Assembly (NCBI GenBank): GCA_019188245.1
Contig: JAECZO010000022.1
Span: 62,001-126,000, forward strand
Origin: Novymonas esmeraldas
Taxonomy: Eukaryota > Euglenozoa > Kinetoplastea > Trypanosomatida > Trypanosomatidae
Length of the DNA: 64,000 nucleotides
Direction of reading: 5' to 3'
A program made the position numbers and the translations under genes. Numbering within the stretch: the first letter of the stretch is position 1; each line of letters starts with the position of its first letter. Below, piece after piece: positions 29,318 through 39,503 of this stretch. The notes under the pieces were generated by a model. That model was given only the letters and a program-made list of their open reading frames with translations, ran no database searches and had not been told where the DNA came from.

Positions 29318-31429
29318 ATGAGCAGCGCCCCTTCACTCCTACATGTCCTAGGTCAGCTGAACAGCTGCAAGGACGCGGCGGAGATCATCTTCAGAGCAGA
29401 TGCGGCGCGCCTGCTCGCCAGAGCCCCTCCCGGGGACATCTCCGACCCTCCCAGCAGCAACACAGACGGCATTGACGACTATTCGCTCGACATCGCGCGC
29501 CGCATCGGCACAATGGTGGCGAAACTCGATGAGCTCTCCGGCTCCGCATCGAAGGTCATCTTCACCCCGCGAATGGTGCTGTACGAGCTCATGGACATCG
29601 TGCGAGAGGCCCTCTACACCTCCTTCCCGGCCCACATGCAACTCGAGGACGAACAGAGGGATAAGAAGTCGGTAGTGCAGCACTTCAACTTCTTTGTCTC
29701 CTCTCGTGATGTGCCGATCGACGCCGCTGTGGAGGGACTCCACGTGGTGTCGTACGTGAGTGTGAAGCTGCGCGTCGAACTGGTGACGCTGCGGCTTCGG
29801 AGCCGCATCGAGGAGGAGCTGTCGGTGGCACAGACGAGCAACAGCGAGGAGGCGGTGGCGGCGTTGCTGGTGACGCGAATGCTGCTGGACGACTTCACGG
29901 CGATCTTCAACAGCATTGTGCTCCTGGTGCCCATCACCAAATCCGCGGCCCGCGACAGCAGCGTCGAGAACGTCGTCCACCGGCTGGCACCGGTCTACCC
30001 CGAGTACTACTACCGCCTCTGCGACTGGACGCTGGTGCTCGAGTCGTCTATGAGCACCACAGGAGTGGTGTACACACGGGTGCACCGTCTCTCGGTGGAT
30101 GGGACTAAGTGCACTGCCAAGGCTCATCTCAGTCGGCCCACGGCGAGCTCGCCGTGGGGGCTGCTGCTCAATGAGCGAGGTGCGCTGGTGGACATAGACG
30201 TGGGTCTGCGCGTCTTCAAGCCTGCCGGGGAGCTCCATGAGCTCCTCCGCATCGCCCCGCAGGGTGCGAGGATCACGAAGGTCAACGAAGTCGTCGTGGG
30301 GGAGGTGAAGGATGGCGACTACGCCGCCTACAGGCGGCGTGTCGTGGAGATGATCCAAAGCCTGACGGCGAAGCGGCGGCTGCTGTTCCTGGAGCTCGAG
30401 TCGAGTGCCTTTATCGACATCGCGCGGCGACTGCCGACGGAGGTGGCATTCCTGGCTCCTCCGCAGGGTGGGGAGGGCACGTCTGGCCAGCGCGTCACGC
30501 TCGTGCTGCGCCGCCAGAGCATCGACGCGGAGTGGGGTTTCACAGTGAATGAGCATCTCTACTGGACCCCCCCGCCCCTGCAGGCGCTGTCCGAGACAAC
30601 AAAGTCGTTTGTGGTCGCCCACACATCGCAACTCCGACTCCTGGCTGTGAACGGTGTAGAGGCGCTCCACGCGACGCAGGCGGAGCTCTTGATCGAGATG
30701 GCGGAGACCGTTGTGCTGGAGCTGCTCGTGATGCCGAAGGTGGCGCGCCCCCCTCGAGCACCGAGTCGCCAGCTTCTCAAGTCACCTGCGGCAGCTCCAG
30801 CAGCAACAGCCACAGGAGCAACAGCCACACCCTCACCGGCCTTCACGCCGGTCTCTGCCGCCTCGACGGCGGGTGCACCGAGCCACGGCGTCGTCGACGT
30901 TCACAGCATTGCGAACGCGGCGCTGGCACACGACGCGCCACAGAGTCTGCCCAGTGTCGCACCCGCCTCCGGGGGCAGTGCGGGGCTCGCCCCACTGGAG
31001 ACGCCGCTTGTGCAGGCAGCGCAGGTGGGGGCGGCCCCGGCCGCTGCGGCTGCTCTAGCGAGCGGTGCTGTGGTGACGGCGGAGACGAACGCGGCGGCTC
31101 TGCCGCTCTCCGACCACGTGCAGCTGATGCACTGCACCGAGAACGAGATGCAGTTTGTGCGCTCCACTGCGTCGATTCCATGGGGCCTGCCGATCGGCCG
31201 CCTGGTCGATCGCAGTGTCGCCCCACAGAACCTGCCCCTGCGGTTGATGGACCTGCCCAATTTGCGGACGAAGCACGGCCGCACTCACCCCTTCGGTCAG
31301 ATGTTCAAGAAGGACAAGTCGACGTGGTTCATCGCCGAGGTGAACGGCGTTCCGGCGACGGATGTGGAGGCGACGCTCAAACAAATCGGCCAGCTCACCC
31401 GTATGACCCTCCGTTTTCTACGAAGGTAG
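29318..31429 (+). CDS. Three-module PDZ-like protein, paralogue without AT-hooks
   Basis: 703 residues, starting at the first ATG of the frame. A helical N-terminal region (about 50-240) includes EEAVAALLVTRMLLDDFTAI. Module 1 is at about 264-361 (SSPWGLLLNERGALVDIDVG then ARITKVNEVVVGEV). Module 2 is at about 374-473 (GGEGTSGQRVTLVLRR, AEWGFTVNEHL, then LRLLAVNGVEALHATQAEL). Module 3 is at about 600-703 (IPWGLPIGRLVD then STWFIAEVNGVPATDVEATL), ending RFLRR. An Ala/Pro/Ser linker joins modules 2 and 3. The matching order, the shared PWGLLLN..G.LV and GGEG..GQR segments, and the shared LRR end make it a clear paralogue of the 1119-residue protein at 21633. It lacks that protein's acidic and AT-hook insert, so its role may be cytoplasmic or it may act through a partner. 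PDZ-like folding is an inference from the WG(L/F) and (I/V)xxVNG elements. Confidence 0.8.
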   Translation: MSSAPSLLHVLGQLNSCKDAAEIIFRADAARLLARAPPGDISDPPSSNTDGIDDYSLDIARRIGTMVAKLDELSGSASKVIFTPRMVLYELMDIVREALYTSFPAHMQLEDEQRDKKSVVQHFNFFVSSRDVPIDAAVEGLHVVSYVSVKLRVELVTLRLRSRIEEELSVAQTSNSEEAVAALLVTRMLLDDFTAIFNSIVLLVPITKSAARDSSVENVVHRLAPVYPEYYYRLCDWTLVLESSMSTTGVVYTRVHRLSVDGTKCTAKAHLSRPTASSPWGLLLNERGALVDIDVGLRVFKPAGELHELLRIAPQGARITKVNEVVVGEVKDGDYAAYRRRVVEMIQSLTAKRRLLFLELESSAFIDIARRLPTEVAFLAPPQGGEGTSGQRVTLVLRRQSIDAEWGFTVNEHLYWTPPPLQALSETTKSFVVAHTSQLRLLAVNGVEALHATQAELLIEMAETVVLELLVMPKVARPPRAPSRQLLKSPAAAPAATATGATATPSPAFTPVSAASTAGAPSHGVVDVHSIANAALAHDAPQSLPSVAPASGGSAGLAPLETPLVQAAQVGAAPAAAAALASGAVVTAETNAAALPLSDHVQLMHCTENEMQFVRSTASIPWGLPIGRLVDRSVAPQNLPLRLMDLPNLRTKHGRTHPFGQMFKKDKSTWFIAEVNGVPATDVEATLKQIGQLTRMTLRFLRR

Positions 31430-31564
31430 TACACAACGCACACGAAGGGGGAAAAAAAGAAAGAGAGAGGAAGAACAACGCAGTGGACCACGCCATCCAA
31501 CACACACACGCGCAAAAACACATGCAACCGTGCGCATTAGAGGCGGACGCATGAATGCGTGTTT

Positions 31565-31602
<38 letters not shown>
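31565..31602 (+). repeat. (GT)n microsatellite
   Basis: About 38 bases of near-perfect GT repeat, one of the longest in the window. Confidence 0.9.
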
Positions 31603-31603
<1 letters not shown>

Positions 31604-32914
31604 GCTGCCTGTACGTGTATGTATGTGTGTTGTTTTGTGTGTAGATGGGGGCAGCGGGCAGAGCTCTGCGAAGGACGTCTCCGCGGCCTCCACAACTCCC
31701 TTTCTCTCTCTCCCTCCCTTTTTTTTTTCCTTTTCAATTCTCTACAGATTCTTGTACGATTTGCCTCTGCCGAGAGGTGCGATGTTTCGGGTTGTGTGTG
31801 TCGTTCTGTGCTCGTTTTGACTCGCCGCCCCATCTCCCGTGTGTTTTTTTTTTTTCTCTTGCATCCCCCTGCCCTTCTCGTCTCTGTATCTGTCGCGCAT
31901 TCTCTCTCTCTCCCTCACCTCTCCCACCCCTGCCTCCTCCGGGTGCGTGGCGCTGACTTCAACAGCTATGTGAGTGATGGGGAGGGAGGGAGGCGGACGA
32001 GACAGAAAGAGAGAGAAGCTACCGAAGGTGGCGTGTGACACTGGACTGCGGTGTGTGTGTGTGTGTGGGGGGGGGTACGTGGCATGGTGAATGGCACCAC
32101 ATAGACGGGTTTTTAGTTGGCTTCCTAGGGTGTTTTTGTGTATCTTAATTTCTCTCTGAGACCGCACCAGTGCCCCCTCCCCTTTGCTGTGTAATGGTGT
32201 GTATTTGTGGCGCTGTTGTGTCGAACGCAAAAGTCGAGCAGGTGTCTCGTGGGAGTGACACATTGCGCACTCTCTCTTTCACCTCTCTCTTTCGTTGATA
32301 GATACGATGCCGCCGTTGCCGAAGGGCGAGCCATCGCACGCGTTGCGGCCGCTGACAGCGAGGGAGTGCCAGTCACTGAGCCAGCGCACTTAGTTGGAGG
32401 ATGTTTGGGGAATGGGAATTTGTGAAGATCCGTATGAGGTGGAGGGAGCACCGGTCCTGAGTCGGTGTGTGGCGACAGGGCGGTGGTGGTGGAAAAGGGG
32501 AGGGTAGTGGTGGTGATGGAGAACTGTTCCTCGTAACAGTGGCGCTCTCCTGTTGTGTGCCTCCTTTCTTTTCCGTTTTCTCCAAGTTTCGACAGCTCTA
32601 CGTGTCCACGGCCCCGCTGTCCTGTCCTCTTCTCGCCTCCGCTCCTACTCACTCAGAAGGAGAGGCATTCCGACGAGTATCACAGCAGCAGCAGCAGTGT
32701 AGAGCCACGACCATTCCTACTTGCAGTCTCCATGCGGTGCGCAGCACGGACTCTCGCATGTACATCTCACTCCCTCTCTTGGCTCATTCTCGTTCAACTC
32801 TGTTCACGACTCTCTTTCTCTCTCTCCCGCACCTCTATCAACACGTCCACTGCATCATGGAAGCAGAGGGAGAGGCGACACAGAGAGAGAGAGCCGCCGC
32901 AGACATACACACAC

Positions 32915-32986
32915 ACTGTCTCTGTCTCTCTCTTGCTCTCTCTCTCTTCCACCCAAATCCCACGGTGTGTCAACGTCGTACTGCAG
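32915..32986 (+). promoter_or_regulatory. Candidate spliced-leader acceptor for the 886-residue protein gene
   Basis: A CT-rich tract at 32915-32955 is followed by CTGCAG with AG at 32985-32986, about 24 bases before the start at 33011. An out-of-frame ATG at 33007 overlaps the leader end. Confidence 0.45.
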
Positions 32987-33010
32987 TGCAGCTGGTGTGT
33001 GCACGCATGC

Positions 33011-35671
33011 ATGGCGTCGGTGCATCCGTGGACGGCGGCGTATCTCGCACGGATCGGGCTGAGGCGAGCACCTGCGCCACAGAAGCTGACCGTGCCACCG
33101 CGGGAGGCGGCGACGCACGCGGCGGTGGGGCATCTCGACACGACCTTGGTGTCCGACGAGGCAGCCGCTGCTGCCCTGCAGACGCAGTACCGTGACGCAC
33201 GTCGATGCCTCGTCCACCGCCTCCGCACGCGGCCCCTCTCCCACACGGACCTCACTGAGGGTGCCCGTGGCCCCGCGTTGCACCGCCCACCGGACGTGTT
33301 TGACCTTCGTGGGCGGAGCAGCGCCTTTTACGACGCAGTCGCCACCGCACCCGCACCTGTCCACCCCGCTGTCACCAGCGCTGCGGCGACAGCAAGCTGT
33401 GCTGATGTGGGAGTGGAGACCTCGTCCACAGATCGTCCATCAGGCACACCGGCACCCAACACCGCAGCAGTGGAGGGGCGGGCACTGTCGCGGCCACCAC
33501 CGGAGACTGACGCAGCAGTGGCGGCAGTGGTACCGCGCCTTACCCTCGCCCTGTCAGCCAGGGCGGTGTCGCGCTGCATCGCAGATCACCAGAGTCTGTG
33601 GTCTGCCGCCGCCGCCTTCGCCGGTGATGCAGCAGAAGCGGGGCTGCGCCAGGACAGCGTAAGCACATCTGCCACACCGAGTCCTGCACCTGCAGAGGTG
33701 GCGACGCCGTCGGCGCGTGGCCCGCGAGGGGAGGGCTCGCTGCCCTTCCGTCTGGCGCGTCTGCCACACACACTGGTGTTCACCGTTGCCGAGCAGGCCA
33801 TCCACCACGCCTGGCGCGGTGGGTCGCGTGCTCGCCCCGAGGGCGTCCTCCGCACCCGTCGCGACGGCACGCTACTCCTCCAACTCGAGCTCTCTCCGTC
33901 GGTGTCTGCGTCAGATGTGGCGAGCCTCGACTGGGACCGTGCAGACGCGGCGCATTTCCTCCTGTGTGTGCTGCGGCAGCCCCCGATTCAGCGGAAGCTG
34001 CGCCAGCGTTTGTGGGTCGCGGCGCAGTGTTGTCACCGCGGGGTGCTACGGCGGTTGGAGGGGCTGGCGGCGCCGCTGCCCGACGGCGACGGCGTCCGCA
34101 GGATAAGCGTGCCGCGGGAGTCGGATATGCCGGCGCCGCTGTCGCTGCCGCTGGAGGCGCTGCGCGAGGATCTGTTCAGCTTCGAGGAGGATCTCTACTT
34201 CGTGCACGGCCCGCTACTGTCACGGCTGCACAGGACGCCAGTGGAGTGTCGGTCACTGCGGTCGACACATCTGTTCCGCTTCGGCTCCTCCCACAGAGAC
34301 GTCGTCGCGGCATTTGCATCGCGGCCAAACTCCAACCTCTCGGAGGCGCTGTCCACGAGCACATCGCAACGTGCAGACGCGCGTGCGACAAGCGAGGCAG
34401 CGCCTGCGTCCCACTCCACCCGCGACGCGCTGTGGCTGCTGCTGAGCGAGATGGTGCGGGTGCGGTACCTTGTGGCGTACCTGCTGCACTTGGAGCTCAT
34501 GCTGCACCAGGTGCGCAGCGGATGTGCCGAGGGTGAGGGAGAGGTGGATATGCGTGCCAGCAGCGCGGAGACTGCGCTTCACCAGCAGCGTGCTGGCGAG
34601 GAGCGACGTGCGCGGGAGTTGGCGGATGCGCAGTGCGTCGAGGCGGTGTTTCGATTTCTGGAGTTCCGCGTCCATCCGCGGCTCGACACAGGCGCGCACC
34701 GACACCGCTTCCTGCGCCTCGCTCAGGTGCTGCGCTCGGACGTCGCTGCGGCAGCAGAGTCCGCTGCGAGGGAGGCTGCGACTACGACGGAGAGGAGCGA
34801 CCGCAGCGATGATGAGGCACCCATCGCTGACCACACCGGGCCCCGGCACGCAACTGTGCAGGCTCTCTACAGCGCCTTCACGAAGAGGCTGAGCGAGGGG
34901 ACGGCCAGAGGAGCACCGCCCGTGTCGAGTGCGTCTGCGTCCAAGACGGCAGTGCCTAACCCGGGCAGCGCTGACGTGGAGGGTGCGTACAAGACCGTGC
35001 AGGACGCTGAACACGCACATGACGGTCGAGCAAGCATTTCACCGCTCTCTGCGGCGGACAAGGATCTACTGGACACGCTCGTGGCTGCGGCGCGCAGCGG
35101 AGCGAAGCCGGCGTCCTCGCCACAGCACCGTCGTCCTTCTTTCACGGGTGGTAGTCGCACCACCGAGACAGTCCCCGCCACCTCGGGTCCTATTCAGCGA
35201 GACAGCGATTCACCTCCTTTGTCACCTCACAAAAGCAGCGAGTCGACGTCGCGCATCTCACGAACGGGCTCTGCAGCACCTCGAAGCTGTGTTGTAGACC
35301 TCGCGTGCACCCGTGCACGGTGCGACATACAGTGGCCCTTTCAGATGCTCCGCGCCCGCACGTCTCCAGCAGTTCTGCGGCTCCGGTGTCGTCCCTCCCC
35401 CACCACCACGTCCGCCAGCTTTTCCACCTCTTCCAGCGGTGCCGATGCGCCTGCCGTGGTGCATCAGCTTCTCCGGCACCTCGACGCCTCTGGATTGGTG
35501 ACCAACAAGGCGCCGCTCTCGAAGACGGCACTCGCGGACCTCTTGGACGAGTATCCTTATCTCCTGGGAGCAGACGGTGTGAATGGAGGCGATGGAGAGG
35601 CGCTGGTGCGTCATGTGCAGCAGTCCACCTCGCTGCTACTGCGGCTGTCCTCCAAGGCGCCGCATCTGTAA
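33011..35671 (+). CDS. Hypothetical protein, 886 residues
   Basis: Not recognised. The start at 33011 (MASVHPWTAAYLARIG) was chosen because sequence before it in the same frame is UTR-like. Another in-frame ATG at about 32732 would add low-complexity sequence. The protein mixes ordered stretches with Ala/Ser/Thr-rich linkers. Ordered parts include an early DVFDLRGRSSAFYDAV, a middle region EDLFSFEEDLYFVHGPLLSR (near 385-404), a hydrophobic helical stretch DALWLLLSEMVRVRYLVAYL (near 471), and a Cys/Arg-containing helix VEAVFRFLEFRVHPRL. The C-terminal 70 residues (for example HQLLRHLDASGLVTNK, LADLLDEYPYLLGADG) look like a small helical domain. There is no signal peptide or clear membrane span. 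Coding is supported by length and GC-rich third positions. Confidence 0.75.
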   Translation: MASVHPWTAAYLARIGLRRAPAPQKLTVPPREAATHAAVGHLDTTLVSDEAAAAALQTQYRDARRCLVHRLRTRPLSHTDLTEGARGPALHRPPDVFDLRGRSSAFYDAVATAPAPVHPAVTSAAATASCADVGVETSSTDRPSGTPAPNTAAVEGRALSRPPPETDAAVAAVVPRLTLALSARAVSRCIADHQSLWSAAAAFAGDAAEAGLRQDSVSTSATPSPAPAEVATPSARGPRGEGSLPFRLARLPHTLVFTVAEQAIHHAWRGGSRARPEGVLRTRRDGTLLLQLELSPSVSASDVASLDWDRADAAHFLLCVLRQPPIQRKLRQRLWVAAQCCHRGVLRRLEGLAAPLPDGDGVRRISVPRESDMPAPLSLPLEALREDLFSFEEDLYFVHGPLLSRLHRTPVECRSLRSTHLFRFGSSHRDVVAAFASRPNSNLSEALSTSTSQRADARATSEAAPASHSTRDALWLLLSEMVRVRYLVAYLLHLELMLHQVRSGCAEGEGEVDMRASSAETALHQQRAGEERRARELADAQCVEAVFRFLEFRVHPRLDTGAHRHRFLRLAQVLRSDVAAAAESAAREAATTTERSDRSDDEAPIADHTGPRHATVQALYSAFTKRLSEGTARGAPPVSSASASKTAVPNPGSADVEGAYKTVQDAEHAHDGRASISPLSAADKDLLDTLVAAARSGAKPASSPQHRRPSFTGGSRTTETVPATSGPIQRDSDSPPLSPHKSSESTSRISRTGSAAPRSCVVDLACTRARCDIQWPFQMLRARTSPAVLRLRCRPSPTTTSASFSTSSSGADAPAVVHQLLRHLDASGLVTNKAPLSKTALADLLDEYPYLLGADGVNGGDGEALVRHVQQSTSLLLRLSSKAPHL

Positions 35672-36494
35672 CGGGACACGAAGGGAGAACAAACCAACAA
35701 ACTGGCGTAGGAGAAGAGAAGGAACAGAGAACAGTAAAAAATAAGGGAGGGGGTACGTGAACACAGACACAGACACACACATCGAAGCTCGCCTCTCGGT
35801 GCTGGGGCTTCTACGCCTGCACTCAAGGCACCGTGGTGCGTGCAACACTTCCCACTTCCTCTCTTTTTTTTTTCTTTTTTTTTCTGACCCGTAACACACA
35901 CACACACGCACACCCAATTCCGATGGCGAGCGCTGCAACACGTCCGTGCATTCCGCAGAGTTGTCCTCTCATCACAGATCTGATATCATTCGCATCAAGA
36001 GGGAGAGAGCAAGAGAGGACAGAGACAGAGGAGGAGCGGCAAACACACACAAAAAAAGAAAAATGGGGCAATGGTCCACTCGCTGCGCACCGTCGTCCTC
36101 TTCACCGGTCAGCGGCTGCAGAGAAGTACACGCACACAGACACACACATATATACATCAATGCCTACTCTGCGAGTGAGCTGCGTGTCCTCCCCTCCCTC
36201 TCTCACAACCGCTCCGCCGCTGCCGGCCTTCATCTCCCACACTACCACGCACTCCCGAACACTCACTGGTTTGCCCCCTCTCTCCCTTCTTCTCTCCTCG
36301 TCACACGCACGCATACGCACAAGATCACGTCTTTTCACCTCTCCGCTCCTCTGCTCCTACACACACACTCTCTCTCTCATTCACTTACACGTCCGCTTCT
36401 ACCACAGTCCCCTCACACTCTTCTCCTTCCCTCCTCCCTCTTCCCCTTCCCCCTTCCCTCCCTTCTTACACATACGCACTTCCACACTTCCACG
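35672..36494 (+). other. Short spacer, extremely pyrimidine-rich before the next start
   Basis: About 820 bases. The last 230 bases are nearly all C and T with AC interruptions. No gene seen. Confidence 0.6.
36389..36407 (+). promoter_or_regulatory. Possible spliced-leader acceptor for the small membrane protein gene
   Basis: CCGCTTCTACCACAG ends in AG at 36406-36407. No ATG follows before the start at 36495. The richest pyrimidine stretch lies downstream of this AG, so the site is uncertain. Confidence 0.35.
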
Positions 36495-36731
36495 ATGTCC
36501 GCTACGCAGCTGCTGGTGGTCGCGGTGGCGGCGTGCCTGTCGCTCGTGTCCGCGTCGAAGGACGAGTTCCCGCTTGTGTGGATATGCCTGGGCCTCACCG
36601 TCGCCGGCGCGATTGTGGCGCTGCTCATCGCGTACATGGGCCCCGAAGAGCTGCGCCTGCCCGGGTCTGTGGCGCTGACGGCGGTGGAGAGCGCGCCGGG
36701 CCAGAACAAGAAGTACCAGGAGCAGGTCTGA
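36495..36731 (+). CDS. Small two-segment membrane protein, 78 residues
   Basis: The ATG at 36495 opens a 78-residue protein. Residues about 4-20 (TQLLVVAVAACLSLVSA) form a signal peptide or first membrane span, with a possible cleavage site after VSA. After the short polar segment SKDEFP, residues about 27-47 (LVWICLGLTVAGAIVALLIA) form a second span. The tail is polar (GPEELRLPG ... NKKYQEQV). The codons are GC-rich at third positions, unlike the UTR around it, and the frame upstream of the ATG is UTR-like. It could be a small subunit of a membrane complex in the ER or mitochondrion. I do not recognise a family; a tail without a KDEL or KKxx signal gives no clear address. Confidence 0.7.
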   Translation: MSATQLLVVAVAACLSLVSASKDEFPLVWICLGLTVAGAIVALLIAYMGPEELRLPGSVALTAVESAPGQNKKYQEQV

Positions 36732-38580
36732 AGCGGAGACGCATGAGAGTGCTGGCTCACCACACCTCTGTTTCTCTCAGAGGGTCAGCACCACCCTTCT
36801 TGTCTTCTGCGGCTTCTCAGGGAGTCGGCGGTCCTTCGATTCTCTGACACGGTGCGTGGGTGCGACGACGACGCCACAGCCTCCTGCCTCACCTCCGTCC
36901 TTTCTCTCGTTTTGTCATCCAACTCTATTTCTCAGAAGTGTTTCCGAGCTTCTGGTGCTCCCCCTTTTTTTTTGGTTTTCGCTTCGTTTTTTTTTTTTTT
37001 TCTCTTCGCCGTGATCGAACCACAACAAGTGTGACAACAAAGAGAGGAAGCAGTAGCGGCGAGACATTCCGCGACGGTACTTTGCATTTCGATTGTGTGT
37101 CTCTGTGTGTGTGTGTCCCTCCGTCACTGTATCTGTTACGTGTCGTCTCGCTGTGGTGTTTTGCGATGCTGAAAAAGATGTGTTGGTTAGTTTTTTTTTT
37201 TTTGACTCTGTTTTCTCTTTTGTGTGTGCAAGTTGGTTCTCCTTTTTTTTGTGTGTGTGTGTGTTTGTGTGTTTGGTGCGTGTGTGTTTCAGTCCCAGAA
37301 GGGTCTCGTGTGCCAGCAAAGCTCCCACAACTGCCCTTCTCCACCGTAGCTGACCTCCTTCCCCTCTCCGCCCTCCGCTCCCCTCCTTTCCCGCTTTATC
37401 GCCCTCTCTTGTCGATCTACTTTACTCCAACCGTGAGCTCCGCGCGAGGAGAGGAGAGAGGGGGGTATGGGACAGTGTGTCCTTCTTGTCCGCACCGGTG
37501 TTCCCACAGCACGAGAGCGCACAGGCGAAGGAGAGGGACGTGAATTTGTACACACACCCCTTCTTCCCAACTTGTTGCTCGGCGCTGGTGCTGTGGACGG
37601 ATGCCGCTCTCCCCGTACTCGTGGAGAATCTCTCTCGAAGCGACTCTCCTTCTCTCTCTCCCTCTCCCACTCGTGATTGTAGAGGAGTCAGATCCGGAGT
37701 GTAGCAGCGACAGAGGTGAAGGAAGTGAGAGGGGAGGAGGACTGGAGGACTGGAGGACGTGAGTGTGAACAAAGGTAGACAAAGAGAGGAAGAGTGACGG
37801 TGCAAAAGGGGCAAGTCTGGTCTGCTCTACCGCATGGTGGAGCACAAGACTGTAGAGTAGCCTAGCCGGCTTCTTTTGCGTAGTGTTCATTCGCTACGGA
37901 AAGCGCTTCACGTGCCAAGGACACTGAGACACACACATAACAGACACACGCACGCACAGGCGCGTACGCGGTAGCGACAGTCAGAGAGACTGATGCGGGG
38001 GTGGCTTGACATGCCCTCGCCTGTGGAAAATGCAGTTGCTGCGCAACAACAACAAAAAAAGAGAAAACAAAAATGTTGATGCCACCATTCGCCATCCGTC
38101 GATGTCGACGCTCGCATTTTGCTGCTTTTCGCCTCCAATTTTTTTTTTTTTCTTCGCTGTGTTTGTTTTTATTTTGTGTTTCTTGTGTACTTCTTCGCCT
38201 CATTTTTTTTTTTTTTTCGGCGTGTTACTTTCTTTCACTGTTCCGTGCCGTCATCTGTGGGCACCACATCTCTCTCGCCCTCTCTCTCCCTCGCCTCTGT
38301 TCTGTGCAAGAAGAGTCTCTCTGTCTCTCTATTGGTAGAGGCGTGCGGGCTGGATGAAGCGTGTGTGTGTGTGTGTGTGTGTGTTTGTCTCACTCTCCTC
38401 CCCCCCCCCCACCTCTTTCACACTCTCTCACCTTTGTGGATGTGGGTCCATTTGTTCTGTTCCTGTTCTGTGTTTCTTGTTTGTTTGGCTCTTCTGAGTT
38501 TTTCTCTTTTTCCCTCTCGTTTTCTCTGTTGAGTCTTCTCGCGGTACTTTTGTATGTTCCCTGGTTCCTTCTGTCCTAGT

Positions 38581-38595
38581 CCCCCCCCCCCCCCC
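38581..38595 (+). repeat. C15 homopolymer
   Basis: Fifteen consecutive C residues followed by a CCA-rich stretch, the longest C-run in the window. Confidence 0.9.
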
Positions 38596-39333
38596 ACCAC
38601 CACCTACCCCTCTGTGCCGCTGTGTGAGCGCGTGTGACCTGTCGGCAACTCGTACGGTGAGGTGTGTGCGTTTATGTGTGTGTGTGTATATGCACACAAG
38701 ATGATGAGATAGGCGAGAACGACGACACAAAAAATGAAAGAGAGAGAGCCGGCGCAGAGGAAGCTGTGTCACAGAACTCAATAAAAACGAGAGATGGGAA
38801 GGGTGTGTGAAGGCACCGTTTTGAGACGCGAGAAGAGTATTGCCACTGAAGGATGCGATACAGCACAGATCTCGTGCAGCTCTCGACGTGGAGTGTGTGT
38901 GGTGGACAGCCGCGTGCTCCGCGAACCGCCTCTCCGTCCACCTCCACACTTCCCCTCTCAACAACCTCGGACGGTGCTGTGCAATGCAACCTACGCCAAC
39001 ACCTCTCACATCTTCTCTACTTCCTGTCTCTGCATTTGTGTGTCTGTGTTTGTGTGTGTGTATGTTCCCGGGAAAACGACACAAAAAGACTTGTCACTTT
39101 TCCATTTGACGTGGCCTCCGTACTCTGCCACCGCACCCCGCCGCCGTCGCACACGTATCCGCCGTCTCTCTCTCTCTCTGTCACTCTGGGACTCTCTCCC
39201 TCGTCCTCATCACCCCACCTGCCTGGTTGCTGTGCAAATCAAAAAAAAAAGACAACGCCAAACGCCCCCTCCCTCCCTCACACACACACACAGACACAGG
39301 AGCAGGCAGCTGTAGCGTCTGTTGTTGAACTAC

Positions 39334-39366
39334 CTTCCCCCCTTTTTTTTTCTTTCTCCTCATCAG
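39334..39366 (+). promoter_or_regulatory. Strong candidate spliced-leader acceptor for array gene 1
   Basis: A pyrimidine tract ends TTTCTCCTCATCAG, with AG at 39365-39366. The next ATG is the chosen start at 39504, which supports both this site and that start over the in-frame ATG at 38853. Confidence 0.6.
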
Positions 39367-39503
39367 TCGTGGCCGTGTGCGTTTTTTGCGGGTGTTCTCT
39401 CTTTCATTCCCCGCCTCCCCTCGACATCCTCCATCCCCTCACAGTCTCTCACAGTCTCTCTCTCTTTTTTTTTTTTACTGGTGTCCCCGCCACCGTCGTG
39501 TGC

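Larger units (their letters stand above)
31430..33010 (+). other. Spacer
   Basis: 1.6 kb without a credible gene. It includes (GT)n at 31565-31602, poly-T near 31717-31728 and 31845-31855, a G-run near 32068-32075, and CT-rich DNA approaching the next start. Confidence 0.6.
36732..39503 (+). other. Spacer before the tandem array
   Basis: 2.8 kb without a credible gene. Poly-T runs lie near 36987-37001, 38139-38150 and 38202-38217. GT repeats lie near 37249-37272 and 38361-38384, with C-runs at about 38400-38410 and 38581-38595. Confidence 0.6.

Noticed and set aside
38853-39503. In-frame upstream ATG extending array copy 1 by 217 residues
   Set aside because: The extension is UTR-like, the paralogues begin at MGxxxS, and the best splice acceptor (39365-39366) lies downstream of that ATG.
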